From: Elusimicrobiota bacterium
GTDB lineage: Bacteria; Elusimicrobiota; Elusimicrobia; UBA1565; UBA9628
DNA: 64,000 nucleotides
Assembly (NCBI GenBank): GCA_016194705.1
Contig: JACQAZ010000005.1
Coordinates: forward strand, 62,001-126,000
Direction of reading: 5' to 3'
The notes under the pieces are model-generated. The model was not told the DNA's origin and searched no databases. It saw nothing but the letters and a program-made list of their open reading frames with translations. Below are positions 42,071 to 50,696 of the stretch, one piece after another. The position numbers and the translations under genes were made by a program. The stretch's first letter is position 1. Each line of letters begins with the position of its first letter.

Positions 42071-43453
42071 ATGAACAAGACAACATCGCTGCTGCGCTCG
42101 ACCCTCGCTCTCGCTCTCCTTTTGACCTCTCCCGGCCTCGCCTCGTACGCCGCCGCGGCCGACTCCTTCGTCCTCAAGGCACCCGCCCGCGTGACCGTCG
42201 TCGGCATCGACGCCGCGGTCAAGATACCCGGCGCCGCCGCGACCATGCCGACGGGCTTGAGCACCGAGCTTGGACGAATCTCCGTCGTACCCACGGTCGT
42301 CCCGACGGCAGGCACGCTCGAGGCTTCCATGCCTCAGGCCGGAGCCGGAGTCGTCATCGAGACCCAAGGCCCCGCCGTCGGGACGCTCGAGGCCTCCGCG
42401 CCCGAAAAAATCCCGGCGCTCGGGATCGTCATCGAGACTCAGAAGCCCGAAGCCTCGGCCCCCGCGAGCGTCGAAGCCTCCGGCTCGCGCTGGAGCGGCC
42501 TCTTCGATTTCATGACGCGGCGACGCACGCTCTCCGACGGACCTTCACAGATCGCGACGAAAGCGGGCGTCTCGGCCGTCTCACCGACTATTCTCGCGAA
42601 GGGAGCATCGACGGTGAGGCAGAGCAGATCGCTGCCGAGCCCATCGCGCGCCGCGTCTCGCGGCTCGGCCCGCATCGGCGCGATCGTCGCCGTCGCAGCA
42701 CTGGTCCTCGCTTTGCCCGCCCTGGCGATGGCGGCGCCCGTCGCCGCCGCGGCCGCGCCCGCGCTCGCCTCGGTCTCGCTGGTGGCCTCTTACCATCCGC
42801 TGGTCACCGCTTTGGCCGCGGCCGCCGGCGCCGTCTACGGCCTCATCGCCGCGCATAAGAAGGAAGGCAAGGCGCCGAGCTTCGGCGAGGCCCTCTCCTC
42901 GGTCCTGCGCTACGGCATACTCGCCGGCGCGGGGACCTTCGTCCTGCTCGATCTCGCCATGGGCGCCTTCACGGGCTTTGCCGGCATCGGCCTCAAGCCG
43001 CTGCCCTCCGCGCTGACCATCGCAGCACTCGGCCACAGCGCCTTCCAAGGCAAGTTCACCGACCCGGCCTCGACTCCCGCAGACCGGATCATGAGCGCCT
43101 TCCCGGCGGTGGTCGCGGCCTTGGGACTCGGAGTCATCTTGACCTTGGCGCCGGTCGCCTTGCCGGTGGCGGCCGCCACAATGGCGCTTTCGATCACCGG
43201 AGTCGCGGCCGCGATCTACGCGGCGCTTTACAAGCCCGGCGTCTCATCGGCCGACGGTCCGGCGCGCATGGGCCGCGGCTTCGTGCTGCAGAGCCTCATG
43301 TCCGGGCTGGCGCTCGCCCTGACAAATCCTTACCTGGTGCTGCCGCTGGCGGCTCTGTCGGCCTGGGGCTTCTGGGACGTGCTGGCGACGACCTGGAAAG
43401 AGGCGGCGGCCTACGTCGCGGCCGCCTGGCGCAGGTTCCGCGCGCCCGTCTGA
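42071..43453 (+). CDS. Membrane protein with exported Ala/Pro-rich N-terminal domain
   Basis: The product is 460 aa. A signal peptide (STLALALLLTSPGLASYAAAA) precedes about 185 low-complexity residues with internal repeats (TLEASMP/TLEASAP and GVVIETQGP/GIVIETQKP). A membrane domain with about eight helices begins at about residue 205 (GAIVAVAALVLALPALAMAAP). The signal peptide and the style of the N-domain closely resemble those of the MFS protein at 11351 (both end SPGL.xYAA), but the membrane domain is not an obvious MFS fold. Function unknown. Its 3' end overlaps the convergent gene by 43 bp. Confidence 0.65.
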   Translation: MNKTTSLLRSTLALALLLTSPGLASYAAAADSFVLKAPARVTVVGIDAAVKIPGAAATMPTGLSTELGRISVVPTVVPTAGTLEASMPQAGAGVVIETQGPAVGTLEASAPEKIPALGIVIETQKPEASAPASVEASGSRWSGLFDFMTRRRTLSDGPSQIATKAGVSAVSPTILAKGASTVRQSRSLPSPSRAASRGSARIGAIVAVAALVLALPALAMAAPVAAAAAPALASVSLVASYHPLVTALAAAAGAVYGLIAAHKKEGKAPSFGEALSSVLRYGILAGAGTFVLLDLAMGAFTGFAGIGLKPLPSALTIAALGHSAFQGKFTDPASTPADRIMSAFPAVVAALGLGVILTLAPVALPVAAATMALSITGVAAAIYAALYKPGVSSADGPARMGRGFVLQSLMSGLALALTNPYLVLPLAALSAWGFWDVLATTWKEAAAYVAAAWRRFRAPV

Positions 43454-44529
43454 TTTGACGGTCGCGGGACACGCTTGACGAGATTGGCCCATTGCGCCTC
43501 GAAGCGCGCCTTGGGCACGTCCATGGCGGCCTTGAGCGGCCCGCTCTCGATCATGCGCCGGTCGGCGCCGGGCAGAAGGCGCCCGAGCCTGCCGCGTCCG
43601 CCGGGAAAGGCTTCCAGTATGCCCGAGAGCGCTCGCGCGTAGCCCGCCGGCCCATGCAGGCGCGTCCAGCCGTCGATCAAGGCGCGCGCGACCTCCGCGC
43701 AATCTTCGCCGGACAACAACGGATGGCGCGCGACCGTCAACCCCCAAGCGTCGAAGAACGGGCCCACCGGGATCAACAGGTCGGCGCTGCGCCGCAGGGC
43801 GCGCGGGCCGCGCAGCGGATAGTGGCGGTGGTTGTCGGCACCGAGGTAGCGCTTATTGAGCTCGCCGGCCCAGCCGAGAAGGCCGTCGAATAGCAGGGAG
43901 CCGGGCTTGGCCGCGTCGTAGAAATCAAGCTTGAGCGGATCATCGGAGGGCAGTTCCCACTGGTCGGCTACGCGGTCGAGGTCGCCGAAGTTGTGGGCGA
44001 TCAGCGCCGAGGCCTTCAGGATCGCGACGCCGTCGCCGGTCTCGGCGATCGCTTCGAATAGGCGCCTCTCGCGCTCGGCCTCGGCGCGCATCGCGCCCAG
44101 CACGCGCGCGGAGAGCTCGGGGGACGGGCCCTTCGCCGCCGCGTAGGCGCCGACGGCCACCGAGAACCAGGTGCCCTCGTGGGTCGAGAGGAGCGCGCCG
44201 TCGGGGCCGCGGACGATCCGGCCGGTGACCCCTTCGTAGCTCCAGCCCAGGGCCTCGAGCACGAACTCGGCGCAGACCGCGATGAGATCACGAGGAGCTT
44301 CCTGCCAGAGCTTGAATCGTATCGCGTTGTCGACGTCGGTCGGCACGAAGGATCCGGCCGTCGCCCAGTGCGCGCAGAGGCAGAGCTCGTAGTAGTCGCG
44401 GGCTGAGAGGGCGCGGCCATCGTACACGCGAAGCAAACGCAGGTAGCGGGGCTCGGGATCCGGGCCCTTGAACAAGAAGGGCGCTGCGTTGCGGACCTGC
44501 TCGAGCAAGTTCGCGGGCGAGATGGCCAT
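43411..44529 (-). CDS. Cytosolic protein of unknown function
   Basis: The product is 372 aa with no signal peptide or membrane segment. It is mostly helical, with Trp- and Tyr-containing blocks (YDGRALSARDYYELCLCAHWATAG, NKRYLGADNHRHYPLRGPRALRRSADLL). NFGDLDRVADQW and SGEDCAEVARALIDGW are other distinctive stretches. I recognise no family. The start is supported by the extended -10 TGaTAAAAT 7 nt upstream of the ATG. It converges on and overlaps the membrane protein gene at 42071. Confidence 0.65.
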   Translation of the reverse strand: MAISPANLLEQVRNAAPFLFKGPDPEPRYLRLLRVYDGRALSARDYYELCLCAHWATAGSFVPTDVDNAIRFKLWQEAPRDLIAVCAEFVLEALGWSYEGVTGRIVRGPDGALLSTHEGTWFSVAVGAYAAAKGPSPELSARVLGAMRAEAERERRLFEAIAETGDGVAILKASALIAHNFGDLDRVADQWELPSDDPLKLDFYDAAKPGSLLFDGLLGWAGELNKRYLGADNHRHYPLRGPRALRRSADLLIPVGPFFDAWGLTVARHPLLSGEDCAEVARALIDGWTRLHGPAGYARALSGILEAFPGGRGRLGRLLPGADRRMIESGPLKAAMDVPKARFEAQWANLVKRVPRPSNQTGARNLRQAAAT

Positions 44530-44536
44530 GGTCTTG

Positions 44537-44542
44537 ATTTTA
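44537..44542 (-). promoter_or_regulatory. Extended -10, leaderless
   Basis: TGaTAAAAT on the minus strand, 7 nt before the ATG at 44529. Confidence 0.5.
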
Positions 44543-44607
44543 TCAAAAGGGGTCCGGGTCCTGCTCGAACCACTGCAGCCGGAGGAGGTTCAGCTTCTAG
44601 CGCGCTC

Positions 44608-44636
44608 TTGACACGCCGCGGTTTTGGGGGCAATCT
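44608..44636 (+). promoter_or_regulatory. sigma70-type promoter
   Basis: TTGACA (44608-44613), 17-nt spacer, CAATCT (44631-44636). The leader of about 40 nt carries AAAGGAGG before the ATG at 44684. Confidence 0.6.
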
Positions 44637-44683
44637 GGGACGTGGAACGAGTCGATGGGCAAGGGTAAGGAAAGGAGGCCGGT

Positions 44684-44995
44684 ATGATTGGGTTCATGAT
44701 GTTCATCTTGAGTCTTGTTCTGGCGTTTATTGCCTCGTTCTTGACGAACTTGACGAATCTGCCCATTCTTTACTTGTTGATTTTATCGACAGCGTCCTGG
44801 GCCGCTTGGGATTCGACGCAGATCAAGCTCCGCGAATACAATTCAGGGATCGCTCTTCACCCGGTTGGGCTATGGATCGGGATCGCGATGCTCTGGCTCA
44901 TCGGATTTCCGTGGTATCTGACGGTTCGTTATCGGATCAAGAAAGGGACACAGGAGCGCAAGGCTTCTGCGCCGCCGGCTTCCCCGCCGGCGTAA
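44684..44995 (+). CDS. Small membrane protein
   Basis: The product is 103 aa, with a strong ribosome binding site (AAAGGAGG, 6 nt spacing). Two N-terminal hydrophobic segments (FMMFILSLVLAFIASFL; LPILYLLILSTASWAAW) and a third (GLWIGIAMLWLIGFPWYLTV) leave a short basic C-terminal tail. It resembles small uncharacterised inner-membrane proteins. Base composition is more AT-rich than the surrounding genes, which may indicate recent acquisition. Function unknown. Confidence 0.7.
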   Translation: MIGFMMFILSLVLAFIASFLTNLTNLPILYLLILSTASWAAWDSTQIKLREYNSGIALHPVGLWIGIAMLWLIGFPWYLTVRYRIKKGTQERKASAPPASPPA

Positions 44996-45124
44996 GAATG
45001 CCAGACCGGCCTCACACCGTAAGAACAACACCGTAAGAGATTTTAGCGCGCTTTTCGTTTTCACATCCTCCCACACCCCAGAGTATCGCCCCCCAAACCG
45101 ACGCGCGTCGAGCCCGTTTCGGGG

Positions 45125-45130
45125 TATAAT
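45125..45130 (+). promoter_or_regulatory. Perfect -10 element
   Basis: TATAAT 6 nt before GTG 45137 and 42 nt before ATG 45173, so it could serve a leaderless GTG start or give a leader containing GGAGGG. Confidence 0.55.
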
Positions 45131-45136
45131 CGTCAG

Positions 45137-45607
45137 GTGAACGACCAAATCCCCGTTCCGGGGAGGGTAACTATGCCAAAGGACGAGCCGGAAGATTTCT
45201 TTAGGGATCGAGCCCGCAATGTCTTCGCATTTTTATTTGATGATTTTGGATTCGAAGAGGAGCTTGTTCCGAAGGACAGGAACCAATTCGCCATCTGGCT
45301 TATAAATCCGACTACTCGCATTGTTGTTGAAAGTATTTCGTACGGTTACACTTGCCGAGTTGCGCTTGGTAAAGCGGGTGAACAAAAAACATTTGAAAAC
45401 TATGACCTGCTTGACCTAGTTACCGTGAGTGAAAAAACAAAAAAAGAAATCCGGGCAAGGAAAAGCATCCGCACATTCGCACGAACCGACCTGCCAATTC
45501 TGGCTGAGCTGCTGTTGAAGTACGGTAAATCGGTAATTCGTGGAGACTTTTCCAATTTTGCGCAGATTCGAGCGATCATAGATAAGCGTAAAAGGAACTG
45601 TGAATGA
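45137..45607 (+). CDS. AT-rich orphan ORF, possible integron-cassette gene
   Basis: The product is 156 aa from the GTG at 45137, or 144 aa from the ATG at 45173, which has GGAGGG 5 nt upstream. It is soluble and mixed alpha/beta (FFRDRARNVFAFLFDDFGFEEEL, FAIWLINPTTRIVVESISYG, LPILAELLLKYGKSVIRGDF). Codon use is clearly less GC-biased than the neighbours (many AAA, TTT, ATT). It ends 13 nt before a sequence that looks like the 5' half of an attC site. No family recognised; cassette genes are typically orphans of this size. Confidence 0.6.
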   Translation: MNDQIPVPGRVTMPKDEPEDFFRDRARNVFAFLFDDFGFEEELVPKDRNQFAIWLINPTTRIVVESISYGYTCRVALGKAGEQKTFENYDLLDLVTVSEKTKKEIRARKSIRTFARTDLPILAELLLKYGKSVIRGDFSNFAQIRAIIDKRKRNCE

Positions 45608-45619
45608 AAGCGAGGGCGG

Positions 45620-45656
45620 GCCTAACGAATCGCTTCGGCGGACGGTCCGCTGCACC
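45620..45656 (+). other. attC-like half-site (candidate)
   Basis: GCCTAAC (45620-45626) fits the attC consensus RYYYAAC. It is followed by GAATCGCTTCGGCGGAC, resembling the L'' region of attC, and a small palindrome GCGGAC-G-GTCCGC (45638-45650). The matching 3' half ending GTTAGGC is not found downstream, so the site would be truncated. Confidence 0.35.
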
Positions 45657-45722
45657 GGTCGACCAGACCTCCCTGATCCACCGGATGGAGAAGCGGGTCG
45701 ACGTCTTCGAAGCCGACGCGTC

Positions 45723-47096
45723 TTAGACCCGGGCCCCGGCTCCCGCGGCCTCGCGGGGGAAGTAGAGCATGCGCATGCCGTGCTTGGGCCGCAGAGTGAT
45801 CAGAGGCTCGAGCTCGACCGGATGCCCCGAGACCAGGTTGAGCCGGCAGCGCTGCAGCAGGGCGACCACGATCAACTGGGCCTCCATCATGGCGAATTCG
45901 GCCCCGATGCATTGGTGGCCGCCTCCTCCGAAGGGAAAATAGGCGAAGGGCCTTGGTTTGGGAGCGCCCGGGTCGAAGCGCTGCGGGTCAAAGCCCTCGG
46001 GATTGTCCCAGAGGTCCTCGCGGCGCTGAGTGACGAAGGGGCTCATGAAGACGACGCTGCCGGCCTTGATCGGGAATCCTCCGATCTCGTCGCCTTTGAT
46101 GGCGCAGCGCGAGAGGACCCAGGCGGGGGGATAAAGCCGCATCGACTCTGAGACCACCATGCGCGAGTAGGCCAGCGCGGGAAGGTCGGCGAAAGACGGA
46201 GGACGTTTTCCAAGGACCTTCTCGACCTCGCCTTCAAGTCTTGCTCTCACCGCTGGGTTGACGGAAAGCAGGTACCAGGTCCAGGCCAGGGCGTTGGCCG
46301 TCGTCTCGTGGCCGGCCATGAAAAGGGTCAAGAGCTCGTCGCGCAGTTGGGCATCAGACATCGTCTCCCCGGTGTCCTCGTCGCGGGCCTCCATGAGCAT
46401 GCCCAAAAAATCGGAGCCTTCCTCGACCGCGTTGCGCCTCTGCGCGATCATCCCGAGCACGACTCCGTCCACCGTCTTGACCGCGGCGCGCAGGCGCCGA
46501 TTGGAGATGGTGGGCACCTGCATGGGAAGATGCAGATAAGGCGCGTAGATGCGGCTTTGCAGCTCGTGGAGCGAGACGCCGACGGCTTGGCCCACCTCGC
46601 TCGAGGCGGCGCTGACGTCCGTGCTCATCAACGTCAGCCCCACGATCTTGAGGGTCAGGCGCATCATCTCCGCGGCGACGTCGAGCGGCTTTCCCGTGCC
46701 GACCTCCGTCTCCCAACGCGCGGCAGTCTCCAGGGCGGCGTCGACCATGACCTGCGCGAAGCCGGCCACCCGCTGGCGGTGGAACGCGGGCTGGGAGATG
46801 CGGCGCTGACGCAGCCAAAACTCGCCGTCGCTCGTGACCAAGCCATTGCCCAGCACGATGCGCATGGCCTCGTAACCGGGAGTCTGGCGGCTGTAATTCT
46901 TCTGATTGGACTGGAGGACGTGCTGCAGGTCCCTCGGGTGCGAGATGAAGTGAAAGCTCATGGTCCCGAACCGGAAGGCCACGACGTCGCCGTAGCGGCG
47001 CTGTCCGTCGAGCATCACGGCGAGGGGGTTCTCCTTGAACTGCTTGAGGGAACTCAGCACCAGGCAGGCCGAGGGACCGGGGATTTTGCGGCTCAC
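45723..47096 (-). CDS. Cytochrome P450
   Basis: The product is 457 aa from the GTG at 47096; TATAAT sits exactly 6 nt upstream and lies inside the longer in-frame extension, which argues against that extension. All P450 landmarks are present: I-helix oxygen-binding AGHETTANALAW, K-helix ExxR in ESMRLYPPAW, and the heme loop FPFGGGGHQCIGAEFAMME with the Cys ligand. It is probably soluble. These features match the CYP102/CYP4-like group that hydroxylates fatty acids or terpenes; no redox partner is adjacent. Divergent from a protein kinase gene. Confidence 0.93.
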   Translation of the reverse strand: MSRKIPGPSACLVLSSLKQFKENPLAVMLDGQRRYGDVVAFRFGTMSFHFISHPRDLQHVLQSNQKNYSRQTPGYEAMRIVLGNGLVTSDGEFWLRQRRISQPAFHRQRVAGFAQVMVDAALETAARWETEVGTGKPLDVAAEMMRLTLKIVGLTLMSTDVSAASSEVGQAVGVSLHELQSRIYAPYLHLPMQVPTISNRRLRAAVKTVDGVVLGMIAQRRNAVEEGSDFLGMLMEARDEDTGETMSDAQLRDELLTLFMAGHETTANALAWTWYLLSVNPAVRARLEGEVEKVLGKRPPSFADLPALAYSRMVVSESMRLYPPAWVLSRCAIKGDEIGGFPIKAGSVVFMSPFVTQRREDLWDNPEGFDPQRFDPGAPKPRPFAYFPFGGGGHQCIGAEFAMMEAQLIVVALLQRCRLNLVSGHPVELEPLITLRPKHGMRMLYFPREAAGAGARV

Positions 47097-47102
47097 CCGC
47101 CG

Positions 47103-47108
47103 ATTATA
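47103..47108 (-). promoter_or_regulatory. Perfect -10 element 6 nt before P450 start
   Basis: TATAAT, CGGCGG, then the GTG at 47096 on the minus strand; it decides the start. Confidence 0.6.
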
Positions 47109-47128
47109 CAAAAGCGGTCATCGTGGGC

Positions 47129-47157
47129 TTGACAGAATCGAAGTCGCGGGCTAGACT
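47129..47157 (+). promoter_or_regulatory. Near-consensus sigma70 promoter for the kinase gene
   Basis: TTGACA (47129-47134), 17-nt spacer, TAGACT (47152-47157), with a leader of about 11 nt to the ATG at 47175. It lies back to back with the P450 promoter. Confidence 0.75.
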
Positions 47158-47174
47158 TCTTAGGCGCCGAGTCG

Positions 47175-48013
<839 letters not shown>

Positions 48014-48017
<4 letters not shown>

Positions 48018-49513
48018 AGCGCCGAGGCCCCCGCGGGGCCCGAGGCCACGACGCGCAGGTCCGGCCCCAGCCGCTCGCGCGGGAATATAAAGGAGAAGCC
48101 GCTCACGAGAGCCCCGATCCGGCCGGCCTTGACCGCTCGGGCCAGATGCGGTATGTACGGCCGGCCCGAGAACGCCAGGCGGCCCCCCGAATAGAAGAAC
48201 AAGGTCCGCGGCGCGAGCCCCGAAGCGCGCTCGAGCGCCCAGCCCTTGACCAGCGAGCGTCCATCCGAGAGCTCGGTCCGCGAGATCTCGCCCTCAAAAA
48301 AGCCCGGCGTCAGCGCGGCGGGCTCGGGTCCGCTCCGCGGCGGGGGGACTCCGTCCCGAAACAGAGAGAGGCGGTGTTCCTTCAGAAAAAGAGAGCGCGC
48401 GGCCGTTTCCTCCGCCGGCGGCCAGGGCATGGTCAGCACGGGATGAGGCTCGAGCCGGCGCAGCTCGTCGCGGTCGAGACGCATCTGGCCGTCGCGATAG
48501 AGAAAGCCGAGTGCGCCGTAGGCGGAGTTGGCGAGCATCAGCGCCGCGAGCGAGCCCAAGAGCTCCTTTTTGCGGCTCAGGGAAGCGCGCTCGATGAGGA
48601 GCAGAAGCCCCAGCCAGAGTGGAACGGCCATCGTGATGTAGCGCGTGCTGAGCGCCTGATGCAGTCCCTCGCCGGACCGCCCGACGGCCGCCATCGCCGC
48701 CCCGCCGACGGCGTAGGCGGCCCAGGCCGCCGCCTCCGGCGGCCGCTCCCTGCGCCAGAGGACCACGAAACCCGCCAAGCCGGAGAGACCGAGCAGGGAG
48801 GCCAATCCGTCGCTCCAGGAGCACAACGGCGATCCCAAGAAGATGAGGACATAGGCGAGAAGGCGGGGGGGAGAAAGCGGCGCGCCGGGCGGGCCCTGCG
48901 GCTCATAGCCCGCGAAATAAAGGACGCCGACGGCAAGCCCGCAGGCTCCCCAAATCCTTGCGGCACGTTTGCGCCGCTGGGACCAAAGCAGCGCGAGGCC
49001 GACGGGCCAGGCGAGCAGCCCTGTCGCGAAGGAATACGACGCGACGACCGCGCACAGGCTGGCGAGGACCTCGCGCTCATGAAGGAGCAAAGTGATCGCG
49101 CCGAAGAAGGCCAAGAAGCTCAGGAACAGTCCGACCTGTATGCCCCACAGCCAGTTGCCCCAAGCCGCCAGCGAGAATGACAGCCCCGCCGCGACGGCCA
49201 AAGCCCAGCCTCTCTGGTCGAATCGGCGCGCGACGACGAGGAAGGCGGCCAGGGCCAGTACGAGGCTTGCGGCCAGCTCCCAGCGCACGTCCCACGCGCT
49301 TGCGCGCGCCATCAGCAGCATGAGGCCGCGCTGGAAAATGACGCGGTGCTCGTGGTCCTGGCGCCAGAGATCGGCGAACGCCAAGCGGCCCGAGCAGCAT
49401 TTCTCGAGCGCCGGAAAAAAATCCCACTCGCCGCTGTAGGGCAGGTCGACGCCGCAGAGGGCGACCATCGCGGCCAGCACGCCCAACGCCAAAGCCGCGA
49501 ACCGGCGGGTCAT
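48014..49513 (-). CDS. Polytopic membrane protein, glycosyltransferase-like topology
   Basis: The product is 499 aa. About ten to eleven transmembrane helices span residues 5-335, after an early periplasmic loop containing YSGEWDFFPALEKCCSG and WRQDHEHRVIF. A periplasmic C-terminal domain of about 150 residues follows. The acidic first loop followed by many helices resembles GT-C glycosyltransferases and O-antigen-type membrane proteins, but I see no firm catalytic motif. TATTCT lies 6 nt before the ATG. Confidence 0.65.
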
Positions 49514-49519
49514 CCCGAG

Positions 49520-49525
49520 AGAATA
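49520..49525 (-). promoter_or_regulatory. -10 element 6 nt before start
   Basis: TATTCT on the minus strand, then 6 nt, then the ATG at 49513. Confidence 0.45.
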
Positions 49526-49556
49526 GCCTTCCGACCTCCGCGCGTCAAGCGGGTCG

Positions 49557-50138
49557 CTACGGGTTGGACGGGGTCACGGGCGTCGGGGGGACCGGAGAGA
49601 CGTCGGGCTTGGCCGCGGCGGCCTTGGGCGCGGCCTTCGCGGAAGGCTTCTTGGCGAGCTTGGTCCGGCCCTTGGCGCGGCGCTTCGCCTTCGCCGGTTT
49701 GGGGGCGGGATTCGGCGCGGCCTCCTCAGCCGCCGCCGGCGCCTCGGCAGCCGGGGGAGCGGAGGGGACGGGAGCCGACGGTCCGCCGTCGGCGGGAGCC
49801 TGCGCGGCCGCTTCGCCGGAGGGGGGCTCGACGGGAGTCTCGGCCGCGGGGGCGGCGGCCGTCGCGCCGGGCTTCTTCTTTTTTTTCTTGGCGCCCCCCG
49901 TCTTCTTGCCGACGGGCTTGGCCGTGACGGCGGGCGCGCCCCCGCCGTCCGCGCTGGGCGCCATCTCGTCCGGGCTGTAGGTGTTGTCCTCGTCGGCGTC
50001 GACCGCCTTCGGCCCCTCGTCGCCCGCCTCGGCGCCAGGCGCGGCTTCGTCCGCCGGCGCGGCCGCGGTGCCTTCCTGCGCGGAGGCAGGCGAGGCCAGA
50101 AGCCAGGCAAAAAGCGCGATCACCGCGCGCGTCACCAT
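49557..50138 (-). CDS. Exported Ala/Pro/Lys-rich low-complexity protein
   Basis: The product is 193 aa from the ATG at 50138, which gives the signal peptide RAVIALFAWLLASPASAQE. The rest is disordered: an acidic segment (DEDNTYSPDEMAPSADG), a Lys block (KKTGGAKKKKKKPG), then Ala/Pro-rich sequence and a basic AK-rich end (PAKAKRRAKGRTKLAKKPSAK). Such composition recalls histone-H1-like or cell-wall-binding tails, but with a signal peptide it should be envelope-located. It is divergent from the Fur gene across only about 33 bp. Function unknown. Confidence 0.6.
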   Translation of the reverse strand: MVTRAVIALFAWLLASPASAQEGTAAAPADEAAPGAEAGDEGPKAVDADEDNTYSPDEMAPSADGGGAPAVTAKPVGKKTGGAKKKKKKPGATAAAPAAETPVEPPSGEAAAQAPADGGPSAPVPSAPPAAEAPAAAEEAAPNPAPKPAKAKRRAKGRTKLAKKPSAKAAPKAAAAKPDVSPVPPTPVTPSNP

Positions 50139-50144
50139 GAGGAT

Positions 50145-50150
50145 AATGTA
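50145..50150 (-). promoter_or_regulatory. -10 element 6 nt before start
   Basis: TACATT, ATCCTC, then the ATG at 50138 on the minus strand. Confidence 0.45.
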
Positions 50151-50171
50151 GGTCAAACATGCTACGAAAAT

Positions 50172-50696
50172 ATGTCAAAATACACGCGCGCGATGAGACA
50201 AAACCAAGCCGAGCGCGAGCTTCTTTTCTCGCCGGCGTCCGGCGGCGACCGCGAGGGCTACACGCGCAGGCTCCACGCGACCTTCGCCGAGCACCTCGCC
50301 AAGAACGGCCTGAGGCTGACCGGCCAGCGCCGGCGCATCCTCGATTATTTCCTCCAAGCCGACCGCCATCTGAGCCAGGACGACATCTATAAAGCTCTCC
50401 GCCGGCATGGGTTAGGTCGGGCCACGGTCTTTCGGACCCTCAAGATGCTCGAGGAGTCCCGGCTGATCAATCACGTCGTAGGCTCCACCGGCACGCCCCG
50501 CTTCGAGGTCAACCTCGAGCGGCCCCACCACGACCATCTCATCTGCGTGGAGTGCGGGCGCATCCTCGAGGTGCGCTGGCCCAAGCTCGAGCAGATCCAG
50601 GAGACGACCTGCCGCAAGATCGGCTTCGAGCCCAAGTGGCACCGCCACGAGATCTTCGGCCGCTGCCGCGACTGCGTCAAACGGGCGCCGCGGTGA
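50172..50696 (+). CDS. Fur-family transcriptional regulator
   Basis: The product is 174 aa (167 if the ATG at 50193 is used). The winged helix covers residues about 35-105 (LRLTGQRRRILDYFLQADRHLSQDDIYKAL, LGRATVFRTLKMLEESRLI), and the dimerisation domain has the metal-binding cluster HHDHLICVECGRILEV and the second zinc pair CRDC. Fur-type proteins sense Fe, Zn, Mn or peroxide; the metal cannot be read from sequence. It is probably autoregulated together with the divergent exported protein. Its TGA overlaps the GTG of the next gene. Confidence 0.92.
   Translation: MSKYTRAMRQNQAERELLFSPASGGDREGYTRRLHATFAEHLAKNGLRLTGQRRRILDYFLQADRHLSQDDIYKALRRHGLGRATVFRTLKMLEESRLINHVVGSTGTPRFEVNLERPHHDHLICVECGRILEVRWPKLEQIQETTCRKIGFEPKWHRHEIFGRCRDCVKRAPR

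Noticed and set aside
43411..43453. Antisense overlap of two genes as a regulatory antisense system
   Set aside because: A 43-bp tail-to-tail overlap is common in compact genomes; nothing suggests more.
45604..45726. A 40-aa ORF overlapping the stop of the AT-rich gene
   Set aside because: Its sequence spans the attC-like half-site and ends over the P450 stop; it has no ribosome binding site and reads like non-coding DNA.
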